Assembly: GCF_004923315.1 (NCBI RefSeq)
Contig: NZ_CP039648.1
Location: 124,001-188,000 of the forward strand
DNA: 64,000 nt
Source: Azospirillum sp. TSA2s
Lineage (GTDB): Bacteria; Pseudomonadota; Alphaproteobacteria; Azospirillales; Azospirillaceae
Direction: 5' to 3'
In this document: positions 1 to 7,832 of the stretch, piece after piece
Numbering within the stretch: position 1 is the first letter of the stretch
Layout of the letters: every line of letters starts with the position of its first letter
Notes under the pieces: model-generated
Database searches by the model: none
Told to the model about the DNA's origin: nothing
What the model saw: the letters and a program-made list of their open reading frames with translations, nothing else
Position numbers and translations under genes: made by a program

Positions 1-61
1 CGCCGCTGCGGATGCGCAGGCGCTCGGCGGCGGCGGTGGTGAGGAAGGGTGTGGTCGTCAT
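1..61 (-). CDS. N-terminal fragment of an outgoing gene
   Basis: An ATG on the minus strand opens a frame that runs off the left edge of the window. The visible peptide begins MTTTPFLTTAAAERLRIRSG. It follows livF in the same direction after a repeat-filled gap of about 220 bases, so it may be the next gene of the transport operon or an independent gene. Twenty residues are too few to assign a family, and the ribosome binding site is weak. Confidence 0.4.
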   Translation of the reverse strand, partial: MTTTPFLTTAAAERLRIRSG

Positions 62-87
62 GGGAATGGTCCGGGGAGTTGGTTGTT

Positions 88-254
88 CCCTCTCCCCCCC
101 GGGGAGAGGGTTAGGGTGAGGGGGATGCATTTCGAGGATCTCTTCGGCTCCGCCGAACCCCCTCATCCCAACCTTCTCCCCGCTTTCGGCGGACCATGGG
201 TCCGCCTGTCGTGTCAGCGCAAACTTTGTTTGCGCGTGAGCAGGGGGGAGAAGG
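88..254. repeat. Compound palindromic repeat, copy A
   Basis: A GC hairpin (CCCTCTCC...GGAGAGGG, 88-110) is followed by a cloverleaf-like unit at about 172-254. The unit has an outer stem of CTTCTCCCCGC paired with the GGGGGGAGAAGG side and holds two inner hairpins: GGCGGACC-ATG-GGTCCGCC (188-206) and GCGCAAAC-TTT-GTTTGCGC (217-235). The same element occurs in the opposite orientation at 3741-3917 and 39661-39889. The ATG loop here replaces TCC in the other copies, so the stem is kept while the loop changes. Confidence 0.85.
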
Positions 255-284
255 AGCAGAGGTCCGGCGATGGGCACGCCCCCG

Positions 285-1052
285 TCACATGCCCAGATAC
301 GCCTGCCGCACCTCGTCGTTGCCCAGCAGATCCTGGCCGCTGCCTTCCATCACGACGCGGCCGGTCTGGATGACATAGCCGCGGTCGGCGATCTCCAGCG
401 CGCGGTGAACGTTCTGTTCGACCAGAAGCACGGTGATGCCGCGCCGGCGAATCAGCTGGATGGTCTCGAAGATGCGGGTCACCAGCTTGGGTGCGACGCC
501 CCAGGACGGCTCGTCCAGCATCAGCAGGTCGGGCTGGCTCATCAGACCGCGGCACATCGCCAGCATCTGCTGTTCACCGCCCGACAGGGTGCCGGCCTGC
601 TGCTTCCGCCGCTCGCCCAGCACCGTGAAGGTGTCGTAGGCGAATTGGAGCGTTTGCTCGCGCTTGGCCGCATCGCTGGTGGTGAAGCCGCCCAGCATCA
701 GGTTCTGTTCCACCGTCAGGCGGGGGAACAGCCGGCGGCCTTCCGGCACCAGCACCAGCCCACGCTTGACCCGCTCATGGGCCGGCACGGCGGAGATGTC
801 CTGGCCCTTCAGCAGGACCGACCCGCCATCGAGAGCGTTCAGCCCGGCGACGGCGCGCAGCGTGGTTGATTTGCCGTTGCCGTTGCCGCCGACCAGCGCG
901 ACGATCTCGCCCCGGTTCAGGGTCAGGCTGATGTCGCGGATGGCCGGAACCCGGCGGTAGCTGGACTGGATGTTGCGTACCTGCAGCATCGCCTCGCCCA
1001 CCGGCGCGACGGCAACCGGGCGGACGGGTTCGGACAGCGTCGGTTGGAGCAT
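285..1052 (-). CDS. livF: Branched-chain amino acid/amide ABC transporter ATPase LivF
   Basis: Second ATP-binding subunit of a hydrophobic amino acid uptake (HAAT) ABC transporter, acting at the inner face of the membrane. The Walker A GGNGNGKST, the signature LSGGEQQ and a Walker B ending LLMLDEP are all visible. The rest follows the LivF pattern, with the closing GYVIQTGRVVMEG segment. The 255-residue form begins at an ATG preceded by GGGGGAG, four bases past the livG stop. An internal ATG at 989 (MLQVRNIQ) would give the more usual length of about 234 residues. It is the last gene of the SBP-livH-M-G-F operon. The substrate class (leucine-type amino acids, amides or urea) cannot be read from the ATPase. 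Confidence 0.93.
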   Translation of the reverse strand: MLQPTLSEPVRPVAVAPVGEAMLQVRNIQSSYRRVPAIRDISLTLNRGEIVALVGGNGNGKSTTLRAVAGLNALDGGSVLLKGQDISAVPAHERVKRGLVLVPEGRRLFPRLTVEQNLMLGGFTTSDAAKREQTLQFAYDTFTVLGERRKQQAGTLSGGEQQMLAMCRGLMSQPDLLMLDEPSWGVAPKLVTRIFETIQLIRRRGITVLLVEQNVHRALEIADRGYVIQTGRVVMEGSGQDLLGNDEVRQAYLGM

Positions 1053-1056
1053 CGTC

Positions 1057-1776
1057 TCACTCCCCCAGATAGGCGGCGATCACCGCCGGGTTCTCGGCGA
1101 TCTCGGCCGGGGTGCCGTCGGCGATCTTGGCACCATAATCCAGCACAAGCATCCGGTGGGCGATGGGCATGATGCCCTCCATCACATGTTCGACGATGAT
1201 GCTGGCGATGCCGCGCTGGTGGATGCGATGGACAAGTTGCGACGCCTCCCGCACCTCGGTCGGGTTCAGGCCGGCCATCACCTCGTCCAGCAGGATCAGC
1301 TTCGGTTCGGTGGCGAGCGCTCGGGCGACCTCCAACCGCTTCTGCTCCGACACCGTCAGGTCGGACGCCGGGGTGTCGGCCCGGTGCGACAGGCCGACGA
1401 AGGCCAGTTCTTCCTCCGCCCGGTCGCGGGCTTCGGCCACCCGCTTGTTGCGCAGCATGGCGCCGACCATGACGTTCTCCAGCGCGGTCATCGACTGGAA
1501 GACGCGGACGATCTGGAAGGTGCGGGCGATGCCCAGCGCCGCCGCGGCCTCCGGCGTCGAGCCGGTGATGTCGTGCCCTTCGAAGGCGATGCGCCCGGTG
1601 GTCGGGGTGTGGAAGCCGGCGAGGCAGTTGAACAGCGTGGTCTTGCCGGCGCCGTTCGGGCCGATCAGTCCGATGATCTCGCCATGATGGACGATGAAGC
1701 TGATGTCGCGGTTGGCGATCAGTCCGTCGAAGGCCTTGCCCAGGCCGTCCACGGCAAGCAGGGGAGCGGTGTTCAC
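1057..1776 (-). CDS. livG: Branched-chain amino acid/amide ABC transporter ATPase LivG
   Basis: First ATP-binding subunit of the same HAAT transporter, 239 residues, the usual length. It shows Walker [10 protein letters not shown], the LivG-type insertion [20 protein letters not shown], an [10 protein letters not shown] signature (a degenerate LSGGQ as is normal for LivG) and Walker [12 protein letters not shown]. The C-terminal end, AAYLGE, is family-typical. The start is GTG and its GTGA overlaps the livM stop, so translation is probably coupled. The ATPases LivG and LivF are expected to pair as a heterodimer under LivH/LivM. Confidence 0.94.
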   Translation of the reverse strand: MNTAPLLAVDGLGKAFDGLIANRDISFIVHHGEIIGLIGPNGAGKTTLFNCLAGFHTPTTGRIAFEGHDITGSTPEAAAALGIARTFQIVRVFQSMTALENVMVGAMLRNKRVAEARDRAEEELAFVGLSHRADTPASDLTVSEQKRLEVARALATEPKLILLDEVMAGLNPTEVREASQLVHRIHQRGIASIIVEHVMEGIMPIAHRMLVLDYGAKIADGTPAEIAENPAVIAAYLGE

Positions 1777-2819
1777 GGGCGGACCTCCATCTTCTCGGCC
1801 TTCACGCCCTCGGACTTGGCGGCGGGCTTGGCGCCCGGCAGGTGGCGACGCAGGTCGCCCAGCAGGCCCAGCACGCCGGACGGGCTGAACACGGCGACCA
1901 GAATGATCATGGCGGCGTAGATGATCATGTCGGTGCCGGACCCGGTGCTGCCGAACAGGGTGCGGCTGTATTCCTCGATGGTGATGAGGATGACGGCGCC
2001 CAGCACCGGACCCATCAGCCGGCCCACCCCGCCCAGGATGGCGATCAGCGCGATCTTGATCGAGATCGTCGTCGCCAGGACCGAGCCCGGATCGATGAAC
2101 ATCTCCTTCTGGGCGTAGAAGCTACCGCCCATCGCGGTCAGGAACGCCGACACCGACAGCGCGATCAGCTTGTAGCGGGTCAGGCTGACGCCCAGCGCGC
2201 GGGCCGCCTCCGGCTCGTCCTTGATGGCGCGGAAATAATAGCCGATGTGGCTGCGCTCGATCGCCCAGGAGACCAGCACCGTCAGCACCAAGAGGCCGAG
2301 GATGACGTAGTAGTAGGGCAGCTTGGACAGGAAGATCAGCCAGGTCCAGCCGCTGCGGTCCATCGGCAGGTAGAGGCCGACGGCACCCTCCAGAAAGTCG
2401 CTGTTGGTGACCAGGATCTGCATGATCTCCGCCACCGCGATGGTCGCCATGGCGAAATAATGCCCCTTCAGCCGGAAGCAGGGCCAGCCCATGGCGAGCG
2501 CGAACAGCGCCGCCACCAGCCCGCCGGCCACCGCTCCGATCCAGGGGCTGATCCCCAGCGTCAGCAGCAGCATGGTCGAGGTGTAGGCGCCGATGCCGTA
2601 GAACACCGCATGGCCCAGCGAGACCTGACCTGCATAGCCGCCGACGATGTTCCAGGCGACGCCCATCTGGGCGCCCATCAGGATCAGGATCAGGAAATTC
2701 TGCTGCGACGGTTCGGTGATCGCCAGCGGCAGCACGGCGGCAAGCGCCAGCAGGGCGCCGGTGCCCATTGCTTTGGGCGAGATGGGCGCCTTGCGTGAGA
2801 GAGTGGTTCCGGTCGTCAT
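1773..2819 (-). CDS. livM: Branched-chain amino acid/amide ABC transporter permease LivM
   Basis: Membrane permease of 348 residues with about ten hydrophobic segments, including GALLALAAVLPLAI near the N-terminus. LivM features include the NIVGGYAGQVSLGHAVFYGIG stretch, the YYFRAIKDEPEAARALGV coupling loop that contacts the ATPase, and GGVGRLMGPVLGA toward the end. The ATGA at its start overlaps the livH stop and its own end overlaps livG, so the four genes form one translationally coupled set. The hydrophilic C-terminal tail (about 20 residues rich in K and E) is unremarkable. Confidence 0.94.
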   Translation of the reverse strand: MTTGTTLSRKAPISPKAMGTGALLALAAVLPLAITEPSQQNFLILILMGAQMGVAWNIVGGYAGQVSLGHAVFYGIGAYTSTMLLLTLGISPWIGAVAGGLVAALFALAMGWPCFRLKGHYFAMATIAVAEIMQILVTNSDFLEGAVGLYLPMDRSGWTWLIFLSKLPYYYVILGLLVLTVLVSWAIERSHIGYYFRAIKDEPEAARALGVSLTRYKLIALSVSAFLTAMGGSFYAQKEMFIDPGSVLATTISIKIALIAILGGVGRLMGPVLGAVILITIEEYSRTLFGSTGSGTDMIIYAAMIILVAVFSPSGVLGLLGDLRRHLPGAKPAAKSEGVKAEKMEVRP

Positions 2820-3685
2820 CAGGCTTTCCCCAGCAGGCCGCGCGGACGCACCAGCAGTACGATCAGCAACAGCGACAGCACGATGGCGGTCTTGTATTCC
2901 GGGCCGATCAGGAAGCCGCCCAGCACCTCGATCAGTCCGACGATGATGCCGGCCAGGAAGGCGCCGGTGACGCTGCCGAAGCCGCCCAGCACGACCACCA
3001 CGAAGGCGATCAGGATGAAGTTCGATCCCACCTCCGGGAAGATTGGGAAGAAGGTGGCGATCAGCCCGCCGGCCAGACCGGCGCAGGCGGCGCCGATGCC
3101 CCAGGCGAGGGCGAACATCTTCTGCCCGTCGATGCCCATCAGGGTCGCCGCCTCACGGTCGATGGCGGTCGCCTCCAGCGCGGTGCCGAGCCGGGTGCGG
3201 TGCAGGAACATCCACAGGGCGCCGGTGACGCCGACCGCCCCTAGGGCCGCGACGAACTGCGGCAGGCCGAACTGGACGGGACCGAGGGCGATGTTGCCAC
3301 TGACCAGGCTGTGCGGGATCAGCCGGTGGTCGGGCTTCCAGAAGAACTGGGCCAGACCGCGCAGCAGGATCATCAGGCCGAAGGTCGCGAAGATCTGCGA
3401 CAGCATCGGCGCCTTCAGGATGCGGCGGATCACCGTCTGGTAGACGATGACGCCCACCGCGAACAGCAGCAGCGCAGTCAGGGGAAGCGCCACGATGGGG
3501 TCGATGGCGAAGAGGGCGAAGGCCCAGAAACTGGCGTACATGCCCAGCATCAGGAATTCGCCATGGGCGAAATTGACGATGTCCATCACGCCGAAAATCA
3601 ACGTCAGGCCCACCGCAACCAGGGCATAGATCAGCCCGATCAGCAGGCCCGAGACGAGCACTTGGATGAGAATGTCTGCGGTCAT
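2819..3685 (-). CDS. livH: Branched-chain amino acid/amide ABC transporter permease LivH
   Basis: Second permease subunit, 288 residues. The LivH hallmarks are YALVAVGLTLIFGVMDIVNFAHGEF near the N-terminus, the ATAIDREAATLMGID coupling helix in the middle and the FVVVVLGGFGSVTGAFLAG segment toward the end. About eight membrane segments are visible. It follows the binding-protein gene after a 279-base gap filled by compound repeat copy B. The permease/ATPase genes may therefore be expressed at a lower level than the binding protein, as is common in such operons, though no terminator strength was measured. Confidence 0.94.
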   Translation of the reverse strand: MTADILIQVLVSGLLIGLIYALVAVGLTLIFGVMDIVNFAHGEFLMLGMYASFWAFALFAIDPIVALPLTALLLFAVGVIVYQTVIRRILKAPMLSQIFATFGLMILLRGLAQFFWKPDHRLIPHSLVSGNIALGPVQFGLPQFVAALGAVGVTGALWMFLHRTRLGTALEATAIDREAATLMGIDGQKMFALAWGIGAACAGLAGGLIATFFPIFPEVGSNFILIAFVVVVLGGFGSVTGAFLAGIIVGLIEVLGGFLIGPEYKTAIVLSLLLIVLLVRPRGLLGKA

Positions 3686-3740
3686 TGCCGCGCCCCTTTT
3701 GCGGTCAGGGTGGGCCGGAGGAGCGATGACGGGCGGGATA

Positions 3741-3917
3741 CCCCCCTCTCCCCCCGCTCACGCGCAAACTTTGTTTGCGCTGACGCGACAGGCGGACCTC
3801 CGGTCCGCCGAAAGCGGGGAGAGGGCCGGGGTGAGGGGGACGCACGGCGTGGCTATCCCAGAGGTCCCGCCACGCATCCCCCTCACCCTAACCCTCTCCC
3901 CGGGGGGGGGGAGAGGG
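3741..3917. repeat. Compound palindromic repeat, copy B
   Basis: Cloverleaf-like unit: outer stem CCCTCTCCCCCCGC (from 3745) with GCGGGGAGAGGG (3814-3825), enclosing GCGCAAAC-TTT-GTTTGCGC (3762-3780) and GGCGGACC-TCC-GGTCCGCC (3791-3809). A plain GC hairpin lies at about 3892-3917. The element sits between the binding-protein gene and livH. Its first 100 bases are almost identical to copy C at 39661, and copy A at 88-254 is inverted relative to it. Confidence 0.9.
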
Positions 3918-3964
3918 GATCAGAGGCGTCCCAATCAAAGCTCCCAATGAAGAAAAGGACCGCC

Positions 3965-5305
3965 TCAGCGGCCGTCCCAGGCCGGCATCGGGTAGACGAC
4001 CGGCTTGGTCGCCACGTCGAACGGCCACACCGTCACATATTGGCCGCCCTGCACCTGGACGATGATGCCCTGGCCCAGCTCGTTCTGGCCGTTGGCGTCG
4101 AACTTGACGCCCTTCCACGGCATGATCAGGCCGCTGGCCGGGATGTCGGTCTTCTGAAGCGCCTCGCGGATCGCGTCGGGCTTGGTCGAACCGGCCCGGT
4201 CGAGCGCATCGGCCAGCACCGCGATGCCGGTGAAGGCGCGGGCCGAGTTGCCGTTGAAATTCACGCCGGTGCGCTGGTGCATCAGGTCGTTGACCTGTTT
4301 GATCAGCGGGTTGCGTTCGGCCTGATCGAGCGCCCAGACCTCGCGGCTGATGACGAACTCGCCATCCTTGCCCATGGTCTTCAGGAACTCGCTGTCGTTG
4401 AAGCCGGCGTCGTTGGCCAGCAGCATCTTCGGCGAGAAGCCCAGCTCCTTGTAGGTCTTCATCGACAGGATGGCATCGCCGAGATAGCTGGACTGCATGA
4501 TGACCGCCGGGGCGGCTGCCTTGATCCGCTGCACCTCCGACGTCATCTGCGTCGTCTTCGCCGGATAGAGGATCTTCTCGGCGATGGTGAACTTCTGCTC
4601 CTCCGCCAGCTTGACCTGCAGCTTGGTCGTCTCGTTGCCCCACAGCGTGTTCTCGTTGAACAGCGCGACGGTGCGCAGCTTGTCACCGGTCTTCTTCTCC
4701 ATGTCGCCGAGGAAGGTGAAGAAGTTGCCGACGAACAGGTCGTCATGCGGCGTGGTGCGGAAGAACCATTTGAACTTGCGCTGGGTCAGCGAAGCCGACG
4801 AGGACTCGCCGTTCAGGAAGGGCACGCCATAGCGCTCGGCGACCTGGCTGGCGGTGGCGGTGACGTTGGAAAAATAGGCGCCGGTCAGCGCCACCACCTT
4901 CTCGCTGGTGATCAGCCGCTCGGCCTCGGTGGCGCCGACCTGCGGGTTGCCCTGATGGTCGCCGAAAATCAGCTTGATCTTGGCGCCGTTCAGATGCGGC
5001 AGGCCGATGCCAGCGACCAGCCCCGGCGGGGCGGGGATTTCCTTGTTGATGATGGCGGCGGCGAGTTCGGCGGCGGCCTTCAGCTCCACACCGGTGGAGG
5101 CGGCGGCACCGGTCAGCGGATAGATCACGCCGATGCGGATCTCGTCCTCCGCCTGGGCCGGAGAGGCGCCGAAGCCGATGCCGGTCAGCGCGGTCGTGGT
5201 CAGCAGGGCCGCCGCCGCAAGCATGCGCTTGATCGTCTGCCGGCGGGTGGGGAGCTTGCCCTTGGGCGTGCGGGTAGGGTCGGTGATCGCTGCCGCGAAC
5301 CGCAT
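3965..5305 (-). CDS. ABC transporter periplasmic substrate-binding protein, HAAT family
   Basis: Periplasmic receptor for the LivHMGF transporter (Peripla_BP_6 fold), 446 residues. The start was set at the ATG preceded by AGAGGAGATTT. It gives a long but clear export signal (basic region TRRQTIKR, hydrophobic AAAALLTTTALTG, cleavage after ASPAQA), then EIRIGVIYPLTG, the typical mature start. An upstream in-frame start would add 37 poorly fitting residues. The ligand pocket region reads TGAYFSNVTATASQVAERYGVPFLNGESSS. The protein is longer than LivJ/LivK (about 345-370 mature residues), which is more usual for amide, urea or aromatic binding relatives. The ligand is not identifiable by eye. 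The 170 bases upstream contain an AT-richer stretch (5420-5460) that is the likely promoter. Confidence 0.9.
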   Translation of the reverse strand: MRFAAAITDPTRTPKGKLPTRRQTIKRMLAAAALLTTTALTGIGFGASPAQAEDEIRIGVIYPLTGAAASTGVELKAAAELAAAIINKEIPAPPGLVAGIGLPHLNGAKIKLIFGDHQGNPQVGATEAERLITSEKVVALTGAYFSNVTATASQVAERYGVPFLNGESSSASLTQRKFKWFFRTTPHDDLFVGNFFTFLGDMEKKTGDKLRTVALFNENTLWGNETTKLQVKLAEEQKFTIAEKILYPAKTTQMTSEVQRIKAAAPAVIMQSSYLGDAILSMKTYKELGFSPKMLLANDAGFNDSEFLKTMGKDGEFVISREVWALDQAERNPLIKQVNDLMHQRTGVNFNGNSARAFTGIAVLADALDRAGSTKPDAIREALQKTDIPASGLIMPWKGVKFDANGQNELGQGIIVQVQGGQYVTVWPFDVATKPVVYPMPAWDGR

Positions 5306-5477
5306 CGTGAAATCTCCTCTGTTCAGTGCCTTGGTGGCTTTTGGCGCGTGCCTTTCCGGCTGTTCGGTTGCGCCTCTGACAAGGATGATGACACGAACAG
5401 TCTTGGGTCCGTCCAATCGTATGTTTTGATCTGGATTGATAAGCAGCGACGATCAATCGCTTGCTAATGCGCGCCGA

Positions 5478-6398
5478 TCACTCCGCGGCCTGGGGCGCCT
5501 CGTTGCCGGTCGTCGCCTCGTAATTGGCGGCCACCTCGGCCGCCAGGTCGGCGACGACCGACGCCATATGGTTCTCCGCGGTGGCGGAATGGGCGGCGCA
5601 GAAGGTCATGCCGGGCAGCGGTGCCTGCGACCGGATCAGCCGCAGCCGGCCTTCCGCCAGTTCGCGCTGGACGATGACGGTGGGAATCACGCTGACGCCG
5701 ACGGCATCCACCGCCATCCGCACCACGCTGGCGAGCGAGCTGTTGCCGAACATCCGCACCGGCAGGCCGATGGACGAGAACATCTCGCGGATCACGCCAT
5801 AGGGCTGGGTGGTGCGGGAAAAGGTGATGATCGGCCAAGCCGCCAGATCCGCCAGCGACACCGGCTCCGCCGGCAGCGACAGCGCCGGACTGGCCACCCA
5901 GCCCAGCGGGTAATTGCCGACCGGGATCGTCCTGAACCGCACGTCGGTGTAGGAAGCCAGCATCACCGCCACGTCCAGCTCATGACGGGCGAGCGCATCG
6001 CGCAGGCTGGGGGAGGTTTCCACCTCGATCTCCAGCGACACGGCGGGGTAGAGGGCGTTCAGACGCTCGATCAACTGGCTGAGCCAGGTGTGGACCACCG
6101 TCTCCGCCACGCCCAGCCGGATGACGCCGCGGATGGCGCTGCGGTCCGCGACCGCGGTCAGCAGCTCCGACCTCAGCGCCATCATCTTCTCGGCATAGGT
6201 CAGCAGGACCATCGCCTGCGGTGTCGGCGCCACCCGCCGGCCGACACGCTCGAACAGCACAACGCCCAATTCGTCCTGAAGCTGGGCGATGCGGGCGGAG
6301 ACGGCCGGCTGGGTGGTGTTCAACCGCTCCGCCGCCCGACGGAACCCGCCGAGCCGCATCGTCCAGATGAAGATTTCCAGCGATTTCAAGTCCAGCAT
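5478..6398 (-). CDS. LysR family transcriptional regulator
   Basis: A 306-residue LysR-type regulator. The N-terminal winged helix starts MLDLKSLEIFIWTMRLGGFR and continues ERLNTTQPAVSARIAQLQDELG, the recognition region. The remainder is the two-lobed effector domain (VIRLGVAETVVHTWLSQLIERL and onward). It lies just upstream of, and in the same orientation as, the binding-protein gene, so a role in controlling that transporter is plausible but unproven. LysR genes more often point away from their targets. The C-terminal end (EATTGNEAPQAAE) is variable and uninformative. Confidence 0.9.
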   Translation of the reverse strand: MLDLKSLEIFIWTMRLGGFRRAAERLNTTQPAVSARIAQLQDELGVVLFERVGRRVAPTPQAMVLLTYAEKMMALRSELLTAVADRSAIRGVIRLGVAETVVHTWLSQLIERLNALYPAVSLEIEVETSPSLRDALARHELDVAVMLASYTDVRFRTIPVGNYPLGWVASPALSLPAEPVSLADLAAWPIITFSRTTQPYGVIREMFSSIGLPVRMFGNSSLASVVRMAVDAVGVSVIPTVIVQRELAEGRLRLIRSQAPLPGMTFCAAHSATAENHMASVVADLAAEVAANYEATTGNEAPQAAE

Positions 6399-6455
6399 GC
6401 CTCACCCATCCCCGTCCCGGATCATCGCACGCCGCACCGTCATCGCCGGCCGTCC

Positions 6456-7025
6456 TCAGTCCTCGTCGGCCAGCGTCGCCAGTTCCGCCTCCAGCACCGC
6501 CAGCCGCTCGCGCAGCCGGTCGCGCTCCGCCTCCAGCGCTTCGCGGCGGCTGACATGGTCGATGGCCTTGTTCCGCAGGTCGCGCTTGAAGCGGACGATC
6601 TCCGGCCGGGTGACGTCGGGCCGGATCAGGTTGCGCTGGTCGGCCAGCCGCAGCTGCTCGCTGGTCAGGGTGGCGAGCTGGTAGACGGTGGCGTAGCTCG
6701 GCGGCAGCTTCGGTCCGGGCAGGCGCCCGCTGTCCACCGCCTCCGCCACCATGCGCAGCTGATAGGCGACCTGATAGCCGAAGGGCAGCTCGTTCTCGAC
6801 CATCGCTTGGAACTCCCCATGCGGCAGCCGCGCCCGCGCCTGGACCAGATAGCGGCCGATCAGCAGGAACTTCTCCTGCGCGCTGCGCCAGAGGGTGGAG
6901 ATCTCCTGGACGAACTCCTCGCGGCGGACAAGGTCGACCGTCGCCTCCGACATGCGTTCGATCCGCTCGTCCACCGCGATGTGGCGACGGGCCTGGGCCT
7001 TGGAAACCTGCTTGAACCCGCTCAT
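6456..7025 (-). CDS. Putative ParA partner protein, DUF3102-like
   Basis: A 189-residue protein that overlaps the end of parA by four bases (ATGA), so it occupies the parB position. The middle carries FLLIGRYLVQARARLPHGEFQ and a FGYQVAYQLRMVAEA helix, a pattern reminiscent of DUF3102 proteins of phages and plasmids (a helix followed by LPHGEW-type text). The last 40 residues (HVSRREALEAERDRLRERLAVLEAELATL) predict a coiled coil. No ParB CTPase box (GERR) or ParB helix-turn-helix is seen. A plausible job is the centromere-binding or ATPase-stimulating partner of ParA; the alternative is an unrelated plasmid accessory. Function is inferred from position only. Confidence 0.6.
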   Translation of the reverse strand: MSGFKQVSKAQARRHIAVDERIERMSEATVDLVRREEFVQEISTLWRSAQEKFLLIGRYLVQARARLPHGEFQAMVENELPFGYQVAYQLRMVAEAVDSGRLPGPKLPPSYATVYQLATLTSEQLRLADQRNLIRPDVTRPEIVRFKRDLRNKAIDHVSRREALEAERDRLRERLAVLEAELATLADED

Positions 7026-7684
7026 TGCGCCAGCTCCAGTTCGTGGCGGACGAAGGCCCAGACGCCGGCGACATGCTCGGCCCCCTTGCCCCCCTTCAGC
7101 TCCAGCAGGCCGAGACCGCGGCCGGCGGTGAACTGGATGTCCTCGTAATCCGGCACCTCGACCGGGCAGATCCGGCCGTCGCCCAGCAGCTTGCGCTGCG
7201 CCTCGGTGAAGCCGCGGGTGCGCGGCTTGACGCGGTTCATGACGAAGGCGGCGTTCTTGCCGTAGCGGCGGACGAAGCGCATCCAGGGCCGGACGGAGTC
7301 CAGGTCGTCGTCGCTCTGCCCGGTCGGCACCACGATCAGGTCGGACGACAGCGCCAGCAGCTTGAATTCCTCAGGATGGTCCTCGATCGACGGCGGCGTG
7401 TCGATCACCAGAAGATCGAAGCCCGCGATGCCGTCCAGCGCCGCCCGGATGTCGACCGGCGTCATGCCCGCCTCGAAATGGGTGATGGAGGCCATGCCGT
7501 CCGGACGCTTGGCGAACCACTTGGTCAGGCTGCGCTGCGGATCGAGGTCCAGCGTCGCCACCGCGCAGCCATCGAGCGCCGCCGCCACCGCGATGTTGCG
7601 GCTGAGCGTTGTCTTGCCGATCCCGCCCTTCGGGCCATTGACCAGCAAGCGCTTCACCGGCACGTGTCCCGTGTCGTTGCTCAT
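7022..7684 (-). CDS. parA: ParA-type partition ATPase
   Basis: A 220-residue small ParA/MinD-type ATPase. The deviant Walker A is NGPKGGIGKTTLSRNIAV, with the signature lysine in KGG. Walker A' is LDLDPQRSLTKW, and Walker B is LLVIDTPPS followed by DLIVVPTGQSDDDL. No N-terminal DNA-binding domain is present, so this is the short, type Ib-like class. The start at 7684 is preceded by AGGGG at seven bases; an overlapping ATG two codons earlier lacks room for that site. It should pattern plasmid copies over the nucleoid together with a partner protein. Its upstream region holds a perfect 16-bp palindrome. Confidence 0.88.
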   Translation of the reverse strand: MSNDTGHVPVKRLLVNGPKGGIGKTTLSRNIAVAAALDGCAVATLDLDPQRSLTKWFAKRPDGMASITHFEAGMTPVDIRAALDGIAGFDLLVIDTPPSIEDHPEEFKLLALSSDLIVVPTGQSDDDLDSVRPWMRFVRRYGKNAAFVMNRVKPRTRGFTEAQRKLLGDGRICPVEVPDYEDIQFTAGRGLGLLELKGGKGAEHVAGVWAFVRHELELAQ

Positions 7685-7748
7685 TCCCATGCCCCTTATC
7701 GCCATCGGCTGTCGGCCCCTTTTATCAAAGCCGGGCCGTGGCGCAAAT

Positions 7749-7819
7749 CTAAGACATGTCTTAGCTTCGCTCCGTCCGGACAGGGTGTCGCCCCTGCCAC
7801 AGAAGCGCGATTTAAGACA
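7749..7819. promoter_or_regulatory. Palindromic site upstream of parA
   Basis: CTAAGACATGTCTTAG is a perfect 16-bp dyad at 7749-7764, 65 bases upstream of the parA start. A further TAAGACA half-site occurs at 7813-7819. The spot is the promoter side of parA and the end of the preceding gene, the usual place for a partition-operon operator or a small-plasmid centromere (parS). Which protein binds it is unknown. Confidence 0.55.
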
Positions 7820-7832
7820 GAAACTGCCCTCA

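Noticed and set aside
172..254. Cloverleaf repeat read as a tRNA gene
   Set aside because: No anticodon stem/loop, T-loop (GTTCRA) or 3' acceptor pattern; the fold is two hairpins inside one stem and recurs in three copies.
3311..5467. Plus-strand frame of 718 codons opposite livH and the binding-protein gene
   Set aside because: Translation is His/Gln/Arg-rich and featureless; the antisense genes have clear motifs, ribosome sites and overlaps.
5436..7148. Plus-strand frame of 570 codons opposite the LysR and partner-protein genes
   Set aside because: Low-complexity His/Gln/Arg translation antisense to genes with clear motifs and coupled starts.
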